The notes beneath the pieces were generated by a model. It had not been told where the DNA came from and searched no databases. It was given only the letters and a program-made list of their open reading frames with translations. The translations under genes and the position numbers were made by a program. A stretch of 64,000 nucleotides of DNA from Teichococcus aestuarii (GTDB lineage Bacteria; Pseudomonadota; Alphaproteobacteria; Acetobacterales; Acetobacteraceae): the NCBI RefSeq assembly GCF_003116135.1, contig NZ_PDOA01000002.1, forward strand, positions 372,001 through 436,000, in the 5' to 3' direction. Shown one piece after another: positions 38,404 to 47,725 of the stretch; the stretch's first letter is position 1; the number at the start of each line of letters is the position of its first letter.

Positions 38404-41010
38404 ATGACCAGCACCGACCAGCCTTCCCCCCCGCCCACCATCCGCCGCGAGGACTACCGGCCGCCCGCCTTCCTGGTGGAGCAGGTGGATCTGCACATCG
38501 CCCTGCACCCCACCGCCACGCGGGTGCGCGCCCGGCTGGCGCTGCGCCGCAACCCGGCGGCCCCCGCCACGCCGGCGCTGGAGCTGGATGGCGAGGCGCT
38601 GACCCTGCTCTCCGCCGCGCTGGACGGCGCGCCGCTCGCCGCGGACCGGCTGCACCACCTGCCCGGCGGCGGCCTGCGCATCGACGGCATGCCGGACAGC
38701 GCCGTGCTGGAGACCGAGGTGGAGATCTCGCCCGAGGCCAACAGCGAGCTCTCCGGCCTGTATCTCTCGGGCGGCAACTACTTCACCCAGTGCGAGGCGG
38801 AGGGCTTCCGCCGCATCACCTACTTCCCGGACCGGCCGGACGTGATGGCGCGCTACACCACCACGCTGGAGGCCGACCGCGCCACCTGCCCGGTGCTGCT
38901 CTCCAACGGCAACCCGGATGGCGCGGGCGAACTGCCCGATGGCCGCCACTGGGCGCGCTGGTCCGATCCGCACCCCAAGCCCTCCTACCTCTTCGCCGTG
39001 GTGGCGGGCGATCTGGTGGCGGTGCGGGACCGCTTCACCACCCGCTCCGGCCGCGCGGTGGCGCTGGCCATCTATGTCCGCCGGGGCGACGAGGATGCCT
39101 GCGGCCACGCCATGGATTCGCTGAAACGCTCGATGGCCTGGGACGAGGCGACCTACGGCCTCGAATACGACCTCGACGTGTTCAACATCGCCGCCGTGTC
39201 GGACTTCAACATGGGGGCGATGGAGAACAAGGGCCTCAACGTCTTCAACACCAAGTACATCCTGGCCCGGCCCGAGACGGCGACGGACGCGGATTACGAG
39301 GGCATCGAGACCGTCGTCGCGCACGAGTACTTCCACAACTGGACGGGCAACCGCGTCACCTGCCGCGACTGGTTCCAGCTCTCCCTGAAGGAGGGGCTGA
39401 CCGTGTTCCGCGACCAGCATTTCTCCGCCGACCAGGGTTCGGCGGCGGTGAAGCGGCTGGCCGATGTGCGCCGCCTGCGGAGCGCCCAGTTCCCCGAGGA
39501 TGCGGGGCCGATGGCGCATCCGGTGCGCCCCGATTCCTATGTGGAGATCAACAACTTCTACACCGCCACCGTCTACCAGAAGGGCGCCGAGGTGGTGCGC
39601 ATGATGCGCGCCCTGATCGGCGAGGCGAATTTCCGCCGCGGCATGGACCTCTACATCGCCCGCCACGACAACCAGGCGGTGACGATCGAGGATTTCGTCC
39701 GTGCCATGCAGGATGCCTCGGGGGTCGATCTCTCGCGCTTCAGCCGCTGGTACGCCCAGGCCGGCACGCCGGAGCTGCGGGTGTGGGAGGCGTTCGAGGC
39801 AGGCCGCTACACGCTCACCCTCTCCCAATCCACCCCGCCCACGCCGGGCCAGCCCGACAAGCAGCCGGTGCCGATCCCGGTGGCGATGGGGCTGATCGGC
39901 CCGGACGGCGCCGCGCTGGCCGAGCCCCAAATGCTGCTGCTGGAGGAAACCGAACAGACATACGTGTTCGAGGGGCTGCCGGCGAAGCCGGTGCCCTCGC
40001 TGCTGCGCGGCTTCTCGGCGCCGGTGAAGCTCTCCGGCCTGACGCTGGAGCAGCTCGGCTTCCTCGCCGCGCATGACACGGATGCCTTCGTCCGCTGGGA
40101 ATCGTCGCAGCAATACGCCACGGCCGCCATGCTGGAGATGGTGGCGGCGCTGCGCAGCCAGAAGCCCCTCGAACTTCCCGAGGGCCTCGCCGCCATCACC
40201 GCCGCGCTGCTGGACCGCGCGATGGAGGACCCCGCCTTTGCCGCCGAGGCGCTGGCGCTTCCCTCGGAGGAGTTCATCGCCGACCAGATGGCGGTGGCCG
40301 ATCCGGAGGCGATCCATGCCGTGCGGCACTTCCTGCGCGGCGCGCTCGGCCGTCGCTTCGCCGCGCGCTTCGCCGCGCTGCACGGGGATCTCGCGGAGTC
40401 CGGCCCCTACCGGATCGACGGCGCCGCCATCGGCCGCCGCGCGCTGCGCAACGCCGCGCTCGCCTATCTGGGCGCGGCGGGGGAGACGGCGCGGGCCGAG
40501 GCGCAGTTTGCCGCCGCCACCAACATGACCGACTCGCTGGCCGCGCTGCGCGTGCTGGCCGATTCCGATAGCCCGGCGCGGGAGGCGGCGCTGGCCGCCT
40601 TCCACGCCCGCTGGAAGGATGAGCCGCTGGTGCTGGACAAGTGGTTCATGATCCAGGCCATGTCGCCCCGCACCGGCGCGGCGGCGGCCGAGGCGCTCTC
40701 GCATCACCCGGATTTCGACCTGCGCAATCCCAACCGGGTGCGCGCGCTGGTCGGCGCCTTCGCCGCCGGCAACCCGGCGGCGTTCCACGCGGCCTCCGGC
40801 GAGGGCTACCGCTTCCTGGCCGACATGGTCATCGCGCTCGATGCGGTGAACACCCAGGTGGCGGCGCGGATGGTCTCGCCGCTCGGGCCGTGGAAGCGGC
40901 AGGATGCGGCGCGCGGCGCGATGATGCGGGCCGCGCTGGAGCGCATCGCCGCGCGGCCCGGGCTGAGCAAGGGCACCTACGAGAAGGTCTCGAAGAGCCT
41001 CGCCGCCTGA
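38404..41010 (+). CDS. pepN: Aminopeptidase N (M1 family)
   Basis: Zinc aminopeptidase of broad specificity, 868 residues, E. coli PepN type. GAMEN is at 271-275, the zinc site HEYFHNWTGN at 307-316 with the third ligand in LKEGLTVFRDQHF. The N-terminal beta domain (YFTQCEAEGFRRITYFPDRPD), the Ig-like domain and the C-terminal helical domain with LDKWFMIQA are all present. The frame is open 36 codons upstream, but ATG 38404 fits family length. It stands alone on the plus strand. Confidence 0.96.
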   Translation: MTSTDQPSPPPTIRREDYRPPAFLVEQVDLHIALHPTATRVRARLALRRNPAAPATPALELDGEALTLLSAALDGAPLAADRLHHLPGGGLRIDGMPDSAVLETEVEISPEANSELSGLYLSGGNYFTQCEAEGFRRITYFPDRPDVMARYTTTLEADRATCPVLLSNGNPDGAGELPDGRHWARWSDPHPKPSYLFAVVAGDLVAVRDRFTTRSGRAVALAIYVRRGDEDACGHAMDSLKRSMAWDEATYGLEYDLDVFNIAAVSDFNMGAMENKGLNVFNTKYILARPETATDADYEGIETVVAHEYFHNWTGNRVTCRDWFQLSLKEGLTVFRDQHFSADQGSAAVKRLADVRRLRSAQFPEDAGPMAHPVRPDSYVEINNFYTATVYQKGAEVVRMMRALIGEANFRRGMDLYIARHDNQAVTIEDFVRAMQDASGVDLSRFSRWYAQAGTPELRVWEAFEAGRYTLTLSQSTPPTPGQPDKQPVPIPVAMGLIGPDGAALAEPQMLLLEETEQTYVFEGLPAKPVPSLLRGFSAPVKLSGLTLEQLGFLAAHDTDAFVRWESSQQYATAAMLEMVAALRSQKPLELPEGLAAITAALLDRAMEDPAFAAEALALPSEEFIADQMAVADPEAIHAVRHFLRGALGRRFAARFAALHGDLAESGPYRIDGAAIGRRALRNAALAYLGAAGETARAEAQFAAATNMTDSLAALRVLADSDSPAREAALAAFHARWKDEPLVLDKWFMIQAMSPRTGAAAAEALSHHPDFDLRNPNRVRALVGAFAAGNPAAFHAASGEGYRFLADMVIALDAVNTQVAARMVSPLGPWKRQDAARGAMMRAALERIAARPGLSKGTYEKVSKSLAA

Positions 41011-41032
41011 GCCGCCCGATGCCCGCCGGGCC

Positions 41033-41798
41033 TCAGGCCTGGCGGGGCTGGCCGTTGGAGGCGGAAAGCCCGCCATCCACCGGAAGGTTCACGCCGGTGA
41101 CGAAGCGCGCATCCTCGCTGGCGAGGAAGGCGATGACATCGGCGACATCCGCCGGCTCGCCGGGGCGGCCGAGCGGGATGCGCTCGCGGAACTTGGCCAC
41201 CAGCGCCTCGTCCTCCGCCATGTCCCGGGTCATGTCGGTGAGGGTGAAGCTCGGGTTCACCGCGTTCACCCGCACGCCCTTCTCGCCCAGCTCCATGGCC
41301 AGCGAGCGCGTCAGGTTGGTCACCGCGCCCTTGGCGGCGTTGTAGGCGCTCATGTTCCAGTCCCCCCCCGGTGCCGGAGACGGAGGAGACGTTGACGATG
41401 CTGCCCTTCGCCTCCAGCAGATGCGGCAGGGCGGCGCGGGTGCAGAAATAGACGCCGTCCAGGTCGGTCGCCATCAGGCGGCGCCAAGCCTCCGGCTCCA
41501 GCTCCAGCAACGGGCCGGTGACGACGGTGCCGGCATTGTTCACCAGCACGTCGAGCCGCCCGAAGCGCGCCAGCGTGGCGGCGACCAGCGCCTCCGCCTG
41601 TGCCCGCTCCGACACGTCGGCCACCTGCACCAGTGTCCGCTCCGCGTCCAGATCCGCGGCCACGCGCCGCAGCTTCGCCTCCGTGCGGCCGCAGAGGACG
41701 ACCATCGCGCCCTCCGCCGCGAAGCGCCGCGCCGTGCCCTCGCCGATGCCCGAGCCCGCGCCCGTCACCACCACCACCTTGCCCGCGAAGCGCTGCAT
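41033..41798 (-). pseudogene. Short-chain dehydrogenase, frameshifted at a G8 run
   Basis: NAD(P)-dependent SDR split into two frames. The first part (from ATG 41798: FAGKVVVVTGAGSGIGEGTA, LDVLVNNAGTVV, SIVNVSSVSGTGG) ends at a run of eight G (plus-strand C at 41362-41369). The second part (MSAYNAAKGAVTNLTRSLAM, with the catalytic YxxxK, to VTGVNLPVDGGLSAS) continues in another frame. Removing one G restores an uninterrupted 254-residue classical SDR (...GTGGDWNMSAYNAAKG...). It may be a sequencing error, a true lesion or a phase-variable site. All catalytic residues are intact across the two parts. Confidence 0.85.
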
Positions 41799-41860
41799 CT
41801 CTGCCTGTCCCTGCCGTCCAGGGCCAGAACACGGGGGCGGGGCCACGGTTCCCCGCCCGC

Positions 41861-42988
41861 TCAGTCCCGCGCCGCGTCCTGCGCCGCGAACCAGGCCGCC
41901 ACCGCCTTGTTCTGCTCCGGCGTGAGCCGGCCGGCGATGGTCTGCATCAGCGCCCGGTACGGCCCGCCGCCGCGCGTGCCGGCCTGCCATTGCACGAGCT
42001 GGTTCTCCAGGTAGCTGGCGTGCTGCCCGTGCAGCGCGGGGTAGGAGGGGTTGCGCGCCAGCGCCGCGCCGCCGTGGCAGGAGAGGCAGGCCGGCACGCC
42101 CTCGGCCGGGATGCCCTGGCGGGCGATGCGCTCGCCCTCCGCCAGCAGCGCCGGCTCCGCGGGGGCCGCCACCGGCGGGCGGGGCTGGCGCGCATAGTGG
42201 CCGGCGATCTCGCCCAGCACCGCGTCATCGGCGCGGGCCGCGGGCGGCTGCATCATGCCGCTGTGCCGCGTGCCGTGCGAGAAGGCCAGCAGCGTCTCGC
42301 GCAGATAGGCCTCGCTCTGGCCGGCGAGGATGGGGAAGGCGTCGTTGTCCCGCCCGCGCCCGTCCATGCCGTGGCAGCGGGCGCAATCGGCCAGCGCCTC
42401 CTGCATCGGCGGCGCGGGGCCGCCGGTGTTGATGGCGTCGATGCCGATGAGGCCGGAGCTGGGCTGGCGCGCGCCGCCGGGGCCGAAGGCGAGGCGGCGG
42501 TATTCCTCCGGCGTCATTTCCGGCAGCGCCTCCAGGAAGGCGACCATGGCCCAGATCTCGTCATGCCGCTCGATGGCCACCCAGGCGGGCATGCCGCTGT
42601 AGCGCACCCCGTGCTGGACGATGCGGAACAGCTCCTCCGGCGTCCATTCGTCGAAGCGGCGGGTGAATTCCGGCGGTGGCGGCAGCGAGGCCTGCACGAT
42701 GGGGTTCTGCCGCTCCCCCGGCGCGCCGTGGCAGGGGGCGCAGCCGGTGGCGTAGTGGCCGGCGCCGCGGTCGAGCAGGGCGGAGCGGGAAAGGTCCGGC
42801 GCCTCCAGCGCCAGGGCGCGGGTGCGGACGGAGTTGCGCATCACCCAGTGCAGGAACCACTCCGTGGCGGCCCAGTGGCCGCCGGAGGCGCCGACATAGA
42901 TGACGCCCGACCAGCCGACCAGCAGCCCGCCCAGCGCGAGCGCGGCCAGCCCCAGCCCGACGCGGCGGAGGGTGAGGCGGAGGATCAT
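41861..42988 (-). CDS. Membrane-anchored tri-haem cytochrome c
   Basis: 375 residues. One N-terminal membrane helix (LGLAALALGGLLVGWSGVIY) anchors three cytochrome c domains with CxxCH sites CAPCH (83-87), CARCH (202-206) and CLSCH (301-305). Conserved Met ligands are likely in SGMPAWV and HSGMM. Last gene of the oxidase operon; its start overlaps the ctaG stop (ATGA). It probably hands electrons to the terminal oxidase, perhaps from a bc1 complex or an alcohol/aldehyde dehydrogenase. The exact donor is not visible. Confidence 0.9.
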   Translation of the reverse strand: MILRLTLRRVGLGLAALALGGLLVGWSGVIYVGASGGHWAATEWFLHWVMRNSVRTRALALEAPDLSRSALLDRGAGHYATGCAPCHGAPGERQNPIVQASLPPPPEFTRRFDEWTPEELFRIVQHGVRYSGMPAWVAIERHDEIWAMVAFLEALPEMTPEEYRRLAFGPGGARQPSSGLIGIDAINTGGPAPPMQEALADCARCHGMDGRGRDNDAFPILAGQSEAYLRETLLAFSHGTRHSGMMQPPAARADDAVLGEIAGHYARQPRPPVAAPAEPALLAEGERIARQGIPAEGVPACLSCHGGAALARNPSYPALHGQHASYLENQLVQWQAGTRGGGPYRALMQTIAGRLTPEQNKAVAAWFAAQDAARD

Positions 42989-43665
42989 CGGGCGGGCTCC
43001 TGGGGGCTGGTTCCTGGCGGGGCGGGATTGGGCGGGGCGGCTTCGGGGTCGCGCAGCAGGCGGGCGGCGAGCCAGAGGCCGCCGGCGAGATAGGCGCCGC
43101 CGCCCACCAGCAGCATCACCACGCCGCCGATCGACTGGTCCTCCAGCGGCGTCAGGCCAAGGCAGGCGGCATGGGCGTAGAGCGGGCGCGGCGCGAGGGC
43201 GATCAGCGCGCCGAGCAGCGTCATGTGCATGGAGGTGAGCAGCAGGCCGACGACGCCCGCCGCCTGGCGCGGCCGCCGGTCCGCCTCGCCGGCGCCGAGG
43301 CAGGAGAGCCAGACCAGCAGCGAGACGGCGAGGAAGCTGCCCTGCTCCAGCGCCATCACGCCGGAGGATTCGCGCGCCGCGTGGTGCGGCCCCGGCATGT
43401 GCCAGCCCCAGATGGTGACGAATTCCAGCCCCGAGGCCGCCACGGGCCACCAGAGGTTTGGCCCGAGAAGCCGGGGAAAGCGCCGTGCCGGGTCCCACCG
43501 CCCGCCGCCGAGGGCGATGGCGAGCAGCGGCGCGGCCACCGCCACCACGCCCATATGCATCACCATGTGGCCGGTGAAGGAGCGTTCCAGCAGCACCAGC
43601 AGCGGCCCGCCCCAGACCAGCGCCAGAACCAGCAGCGCCAGCGGCAAGGCCACCCCGGCGGCCAT
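42985..43665 (-). CDS. ctaG: Cytochrome c oxidase assembly factor CtaG (Caa3_CtaG type)
   Basis: 226 residues, polytopic, with about six hydrophobic helices. Signature positions include SFTGHMVMHMGVVAVAAPLL and LWWPVAASGLEFVTIWGWH, then a His-rich PGPHHAARE and LLLTSMHMTLLGALI, matching the Caa3_CtaG family that helps build caa3-type oxidases. ATG 43665 overlaps the stop of the upstream membrane protein (TGATG), and its own stop overlaps the cytochrome gene. Confidence 0.88.
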   Translation of the reverse strand: MAAGVALPLALLVLALVWGGPLLVLLERSFTGHMVMHMGVVAVAAPLLAIALGGGRWDPARRFPRLLGPNLWWPVAASGLEFVTIWGWHMPGPHHAARESSGVMALEQGSFLAVSLLVWLSCLGAGEADRRPRQAAGVVGLLLTSMHMTLLGALIALAPRPLYAHAACLGLTPLEDQSIGGVVMLLVGGGAYLAGGLWLAARLLRDPEAAPPNPAPPGTSPQEPAR

Positions 43666-44042
43666 CAGCGGCAATCCGCGATGGTGATCGCCGGCATGGC
43701 GACGAAGATGACGCTGACGAAGCTCAGCGCGCAGAGCAGCAGCGTGGCGTAGCCGAGGAAGTGCTGGCGGTCCTCGTCCGTGGCCTGGTCGTGCGGCGGG
43801 TCGTCCGTGCCGAAGCCCCAGTGGCGGCGCGCCTGCTGCCCGGCCACCAGGATCAGCCCCAGCGCCGGGATGGTGATGCCGAGGATCACCCAGCGCAGCG
43901 TGGTGAGATCGACCCACGGCCCGCCGCCCTTGGCGCAGGCGATGGCGGCGGCGACGTAGCAGAGCAGGAAGTGGATGGCCCAGATGGCGGGCGGCGCCAG
44001 CAGGGTCCAGAGATTGGCGTGGCGCCGGTTGTGGATCAGCAT
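43665..44042 (-). CDS. Small membrane protein of the oxidase operon
   Basis: 125 residues with three hydrophobic helices (WTLLAPPAIWAIHFLLCYVA; LRWVILGITIPALGLILVAG; LGYATLLLCALSFVSVIFVA). The name of the family is not recognised. Its tight position between the fused oxidase subunit and ctaG (13-base gap upstream, overlap downstream) points to a structural or assembly role in the oxidase, perhaps as a small extra subunit. ATG 44042 is preceded by a purine-rich GGGAGGGG. Confidence 0.8.
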   Translation of the reverse strand: MLIHNRRHANLWTLLAPPAIWAIHFLLCYVAAAIACAKGGGPWVDLTTLRWVILGITIPALGLILVAGQQARRHWGFGTDDPPHDQATDEDRQHFLGYATLLLCALSFVSVIFVAMPAITIADCR

Positions 44043-44055
44043 GGCGGCCCCTCCC

Positions 44056-46596
44056 TCACGCCAGCAGCGGGAAGAGGGCGACGGTGGCGAGCGTCACCAC
44101 CGCGGTGATGGCGGCGAAGTGCCAGTAGAGGACGACATTGTGGATATCGATGTCGTGCTCCCGCGTCAGCTTGCCGGCGAGGCTGCGGGCCAGGGCGTAG
44201 AGCGTCATGATGACGCCGACCGCCAAGTGCAGCGCCGCCCAGCCCAGCAGCACCCAGACGGCGGCGGGGTAGGCGTGGGTGGTGGGCTCCAGCCCGTTCG
44301 CCCAGGGGCCCATCAGCATGGCGCCGCCGCTGGCCAGGGCCAGCAGCACCGCCGCCAGCAGCCCGAGGCGCAGCCCGCCCGCCTGGCCCGCCGTGTTGCG
44401 CGCCCGCGCCCAGAGCATGGCGCCCCAGGCGCCGAGGGCGGCGAGCAGCGCCACGCCCGGCCAGAGCAGGCCGGGGCCCATCGGCAGCCCGGCGGCATCC
44501 AGCGGCGGGAAGACGGGGTGGATGGTCCAGAAGTAGAAGTAGCTGAACACCAGGCTGGCGAAGGCCGTCATGTCGCCGGTCATGGTGATGAACATCGCCC
44601 ACCAGCCGACCGACCGGATGCCGGAGGCGTAGAGCGGCAGCCTCACGCCGCGGCCGATATCCTTCTCGTGCTTCTCCGGCACCATCGCCGTGCCGCGCCA
44701 CAGCCAGGCCAGGATGGAGAGGATGGCGGCGACGCCGAAGGCCAGCCCGGTCCAGTAGAGGTGGAAGGTGGTGAGGATGAACACCGCCCCCGTCAGCACC
44801 GCCGCGATCATCGGCATGAAGCTGTTGCCCGGCACGCGCAGGCACTGGATCGGCCGCGCGTCGAGCACGGAGGTGACGAGGGTCTCGCGCTTTCCTTCCT
44901 CGGCATCGGGGAGGTATTCGCGGCCCTCGTCCACGCGGCGGGGCAGCTCCGGGTCGTCCCAGAGCGGGTAGCGGGAGGCGATGGCGGGAACGCTGCGCAC
45001 GCCGTAATCGGGGCCGGGGATGGGGTTCAGCCATTCCAGCGTGCCGGCGCCCCAGGGGTTGCGCGGCGAATCCGCGCGGCGGCGGATGCCCCAGATGGCG
45101 TCCCAGGTGAACAGCAGCACGCCGGCCGCGAACAGCACCGCGCCGGCCGAGGAGATCAGGTTCAGCCAGTCCCAGCCGATGCCGCCCGGATAGGTGAACA
45201 CGCGGCGCGGCATGCCGCGCAGCCCGGTGAAGTGCATGGGGAAGAAGGCGATGTTGAAGCCCAGGAACATCAGCCAGAACACGAGGCGGCCGATGCGGTC
45301 CGAGAGCTTCCGCGCCATGATCAGCGGGTAGTAGTAATAGGCGCCGGCGAAGAGCGGCAGCACCATGCCGCCGATCAGCACGTAGTGCAGGTGCGCCACG
45401 ACGAAGTAGCTGTCATGCGCCTGCCAGTCGAAGGGGGCGATGGCCACCATCACCCCCGTCAGCCCGCCGAAGACGAAGATGGCGAGCGCCCCGGCGGCGA
45501 ACAGCATCGGCGTGGAGCGGGTCATCTTCCCCGCCAGCATGGTGGCGACGAAGACGAAGATCTGCACGCCCGTCGGGATCGCCACCGCCTCGGAGGCCGC
45601 CGAGAAGAAGCCGAGCGAGATGGCGGGCAGGCCGGTGGTGAACATGTGGTGCACCCACAGCCCGAAGCTGAGGAAGCCGGTGCCCACGGCGGCCAGCACG
45701 ATCCAGGAATAGCCGATGATCGGGCGCCGCGCGAAGGTCGGCACGATCATCGCCAGCAGCGCGATCGAGGGCAGGAAGACGATGTAGACCTCCGGGTGGC
45801 CGAAGATCCAGAACAGGTGCTGCCACAGCACCGGGTCGCCGCCGCGGCTGGCGTCAAAGAACGGCCAGCCGGCCAGCCGCTCCAGCTCGAACAGGATGTC
45901 GCCGGCGATCAGCGGCGGGAAGGCGAACAGGATCATGCCGCCGACGATCAGCACGTACCAGCAGTAGAGCGGCATGGTGTTGATGCGCATGCCCGGCGGG
46001 CGGCACTTCAGCACGCCCACGATCAGCTCCACCGCGGCGGCGATCGAGGCCACCTCGATGAAGGAGAGGCCGAGCAGCCAGATGTCGGCGCCGATGCCGG
46101 TGAGCTTCGGGTCGGTGGTCAGCGGCGGGTACATGAACCAGCCGGCATCGGGCGCCGCGTTGAAGAAGATCGAGCCCATGACGAAGACGCCGCCGATCAG
46201 GAAGCACCAGTAGCCATAGGCGGAGAGGCGCGGGAAGGGCAGGTCCCGCGCCGCCAGCATGGTGGGCAGCAGCAGGATCGCCACCGCCTCGAAGATCGGC
46301 ACCGCGAACAGGAACATCATCGCCGTGCCGTGCAGCGTGAAGGCCTGGTTGTAGAGGCTGGCGGAGATGAGGTCGTTGTCCGGCACGGCGAGTTGCGCCC
46401 GCACCAGCAGCGCCAGCGCGCCGGCGAACAGGAAGAACAGGAAGGAGGTGGCGGTGTACCACAGCCCCACCTCGGTGTTGTTCACCGCCGACCAGTAGCG
46501 CCAGCCGGAGGGCGTCTCCCAGGTCTTCTCGAGCCGTGCCTCCTGGGCCTTCCGGCGGGCGGCGTCCTCGCTGTCCGGCATCGTCGCCTCGCTCAT
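44056..46596 (-). CDS. ctaD: Cytochrome c oxidase, fused subunits I and III
   Basis: 846 residues. Residues about 1-590 are a haem-copper oxidase subunit I: LHGTAMMFLFAVPIFEA, LFWIFGHPEVYIVFLPS (CuB His-Tyr segment), LWVHHMFTTG and FVVAHLHYVLIGG. Residues about 640-846 are subunit III (GVRLPLYASGIRSVGWWAMF, SYFYFWTIHP, HAYPAAVWVLLGWAALHLAV, NVVLYWHFAAIT). Such I-III fusions occur in caa3/SoxM-type oxidases. ATG 46596 overlaps the subunit II stop. It is the catalytic core: reduces O2 to water and pumps protons. Confidence 0.94.
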   Translation of the reverse strand: MSEATMPDSEDAARRKAQEARLEKTWETPSGWRYWSAVNNTEVGLWYTATSFLFFLFAGALALLVRAQLAVPDNDLISASLYNQAFTLHGTAMMFLFAVPIFEAVAILLLPTMLAARDLPFPRLSAYGYWCFLIGGVFVMGSIFFNAAPDAGWFMYPPLTTDPKLTGIGADIWLLGLSFIEVASIAAAVELIVGVLKCRPPGMRINTMPLYCWYVLIVGGMILFAFPPLIAGDILFELERLAGWPFFDASRGGDPVLWQHLFWIFGHPEVYIVFLPSIALLAMIVPTFARRPIIGYSWIVLAAVGTGFLSFGLWVHHMFTTGLPAISLGFFSAASEAVAIPTGVQIFVFVATMLAGKMTRSTPMLFAAGALAIFVFGGLTGVMVAIAPFDWQAHDSYFVVAHLHYVLIGGMVLPLFAGAYYYYPLIMARKLSDRIGRLVFWLMFLGFNIAFFPMHFTGLRGMPRRVFTYPGGIGWDWLNLISSAGAVLFAAGVLLFTWDAIWGIRRRADSPRNPWGAGTLEWLNPIPGPDYGVRSVPAIASRYPLWDDPELPRRVDEGREYLPDAEEGKRETLVTSVLDARPIQCLRVPGNSFMPMIAAVLTGAVFILTTFHLYWTGLAFGVAAILSILAWLWRGTAMVPEKHEKDIGRGVRLPLYASGIRSVGWWAMFITMTGDMTAFASLVFSYFYFWTIHPVFPPLDAAGLPMGPGLLWPGVALLAALGAWGAMLWARARNTAGQAGGLRLGLLAAVLLALASGGAMLMGPWANGLEPTTHAYPAAVWVLLGWAALHLAVGVIMTLYALARSLAGKLTREHDIDIHNVVLYWHFAAITAVVTLATVALFPLLA

Positions 46597-47582
46597 CGCA
46601 GCGTTCCCAGCCAGGCCGCGATCGCGGCGATCTCGGTCTCCGGCAGCGTGCCGTAGGCGGGCATGCGGGCGGAGGGCTTGATCTGGTCGACCCGGGCGAT
46701 GAAGGCGGCGCGGTTCTCCGCGCTGTTCTCCAGGATGCCGGCGCCGATCGTGGGGCGGCTGGCCAGGTGCGTCAGGTCCGGCCCGATGTCGCCGCGCGCC
46801 GCCGTGCCGCGCACGCTGTGGCAGGCGCCGCAGCCATTCGCCAGGAAGGCGGCCTCGCCCGCCTGCGCCGCCGGCTCCACGGCGGCGGCCGGCGCCGCCT
46901 CGCGCGCCAGCCAGGCCTCGAACTCGGCCGGCTCCACCACCCGCACGGTGAAGGCCATCAGCGCGTGGGAGGCGCCGCAGAGCTCGGCGCAGGCGCCGCG
47001 GAACTCGCCCGTGCGCGTCGGCTCCAGCACCAGGCGGTTGGTGCGGCCGGGGATCATGTCCATCTTGCCGCCCAGCGCCGGCACCCAGAAGGAGTGGATG
47101 ACGTCGCGCGTCGAGAGGCTGAACTCGACGCGCTGGCCCACCGGCAGCACCAGCGCGTTGGCGCTCTCCACCGGGGCGCCGCCGGGCGGATGGTAGCGCA
47201 CCCGCCACCAGAACTGCTCGCCCTCCACATGCACCCGCAGCGGGCCGCCGGGGGCGCGGAGCTCCGGCATCAGCCGCAGGCCGTAGAACAGCAGCACCGC
47301 CAGCAGCAGCGTCGGCACCACCGCCCCCGCCCAGACGATGAGGCGGCTGGCGCCCTGCTGGCTCCAGGGCTGCCCGCGCCGTCGGGCGGCATAGGAGGCG
47401 AGGCCCAGCACCAGCACCCAGATGACGCCACTGGCGATCAGCATGGCCCAGAACAGCCGCGCCACCTGCTCCGCCTCGAAGCCGGCGGGGTCGAGCGCCG
47501 ACTGCACGCCGCCGCACCCGGTCAGCAGCCCTGCCAGCGGCATGGCGCGCATGGCGCGGCCCGTCACGGTGCGTTGTTCCAT
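46593..47582 (-). CDS. ctaC: Cytochrome c oxidase subunit II with fused haem c domain
   Basis: 329 residues. A lipoprotein-type signal (LAGLLTGCGG, Cys23) precedes two membrane helices. The CuA cupredoxin domain has TRDVIHSFWVPALGGKMD and CAELCGASHALM (Cys198, Cys202, His206, Met209). A cytochrome c domain follows with CGACH (251-255), making this a caa3-type subunit II that takes electrons through its own haem. First gene of the five-gene operon; ATG 47582 is preceded by GGGGG. No clear promoter was found in the 143 bases upstream, so read-through from the capsule genes is possible. Confidence 0.94.
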   Translation of the reverse strand: MEQRTVTGRAMRAMPLAGLLTGCGGVQSALDPAGFEAEQVARLFWAMLIASGVIWVLVLGLASYAARRRGQPWSQQGASRLIVWAGAVVPTLLLAVLLFYGLRLMPELRAPGGPLRVHVEGEQFWWRVRYHPPGGAPVESANALVLPVGQRVEFSLSTRDVIHSFWVPALGGKMDMIPGRTNRLVLEPTRTGEFRGACAELCGASHALMAFTVRVVEPAEFEAWLAREAAPAAAVEPAAQAGEAAFLANGCGACHSVRGTAARGDIGPDLTHLASRPTIGAGILENSAENRAAFIARVDQIKPSARMPAYGTLPETEIAAIAAWLGTLR

Positions 47583-47725
47583 TGGCCCCCTGCGGGCTCG
47601 CCGCCCACCCTGTCGTGCGCCGCCGTTGCGGCACACCTCTCCAGACCGCGCAACGCATCGCGGGCGGGGCGGTTTCCGGCTGCGGCTTGGCCTTCCGCGC
47701 GGCGCCAGCGCCGGCCGGGGCGGCT

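Noticed and set aside
37542-38441. A longer N-terminus for the haloacid-dehalogenase-like protein
   Set aside because: The extra 59 residues have no HAD features and lie opposite the pepN start region; ATG 38264 fits the family.
44056-47658. Reading oxidase subunits I-III and II as one 1200-residue fusion
   Set aside because: The extended frame is only the wrong frame of subunit II; subunit I starts at 46596 and subunit II has its own intact frame 46593-47582.
47583-47725. A promoter for the oxidase operon
   Set aside because: No acceptable -35/-10 pair in the 143-base spacer.
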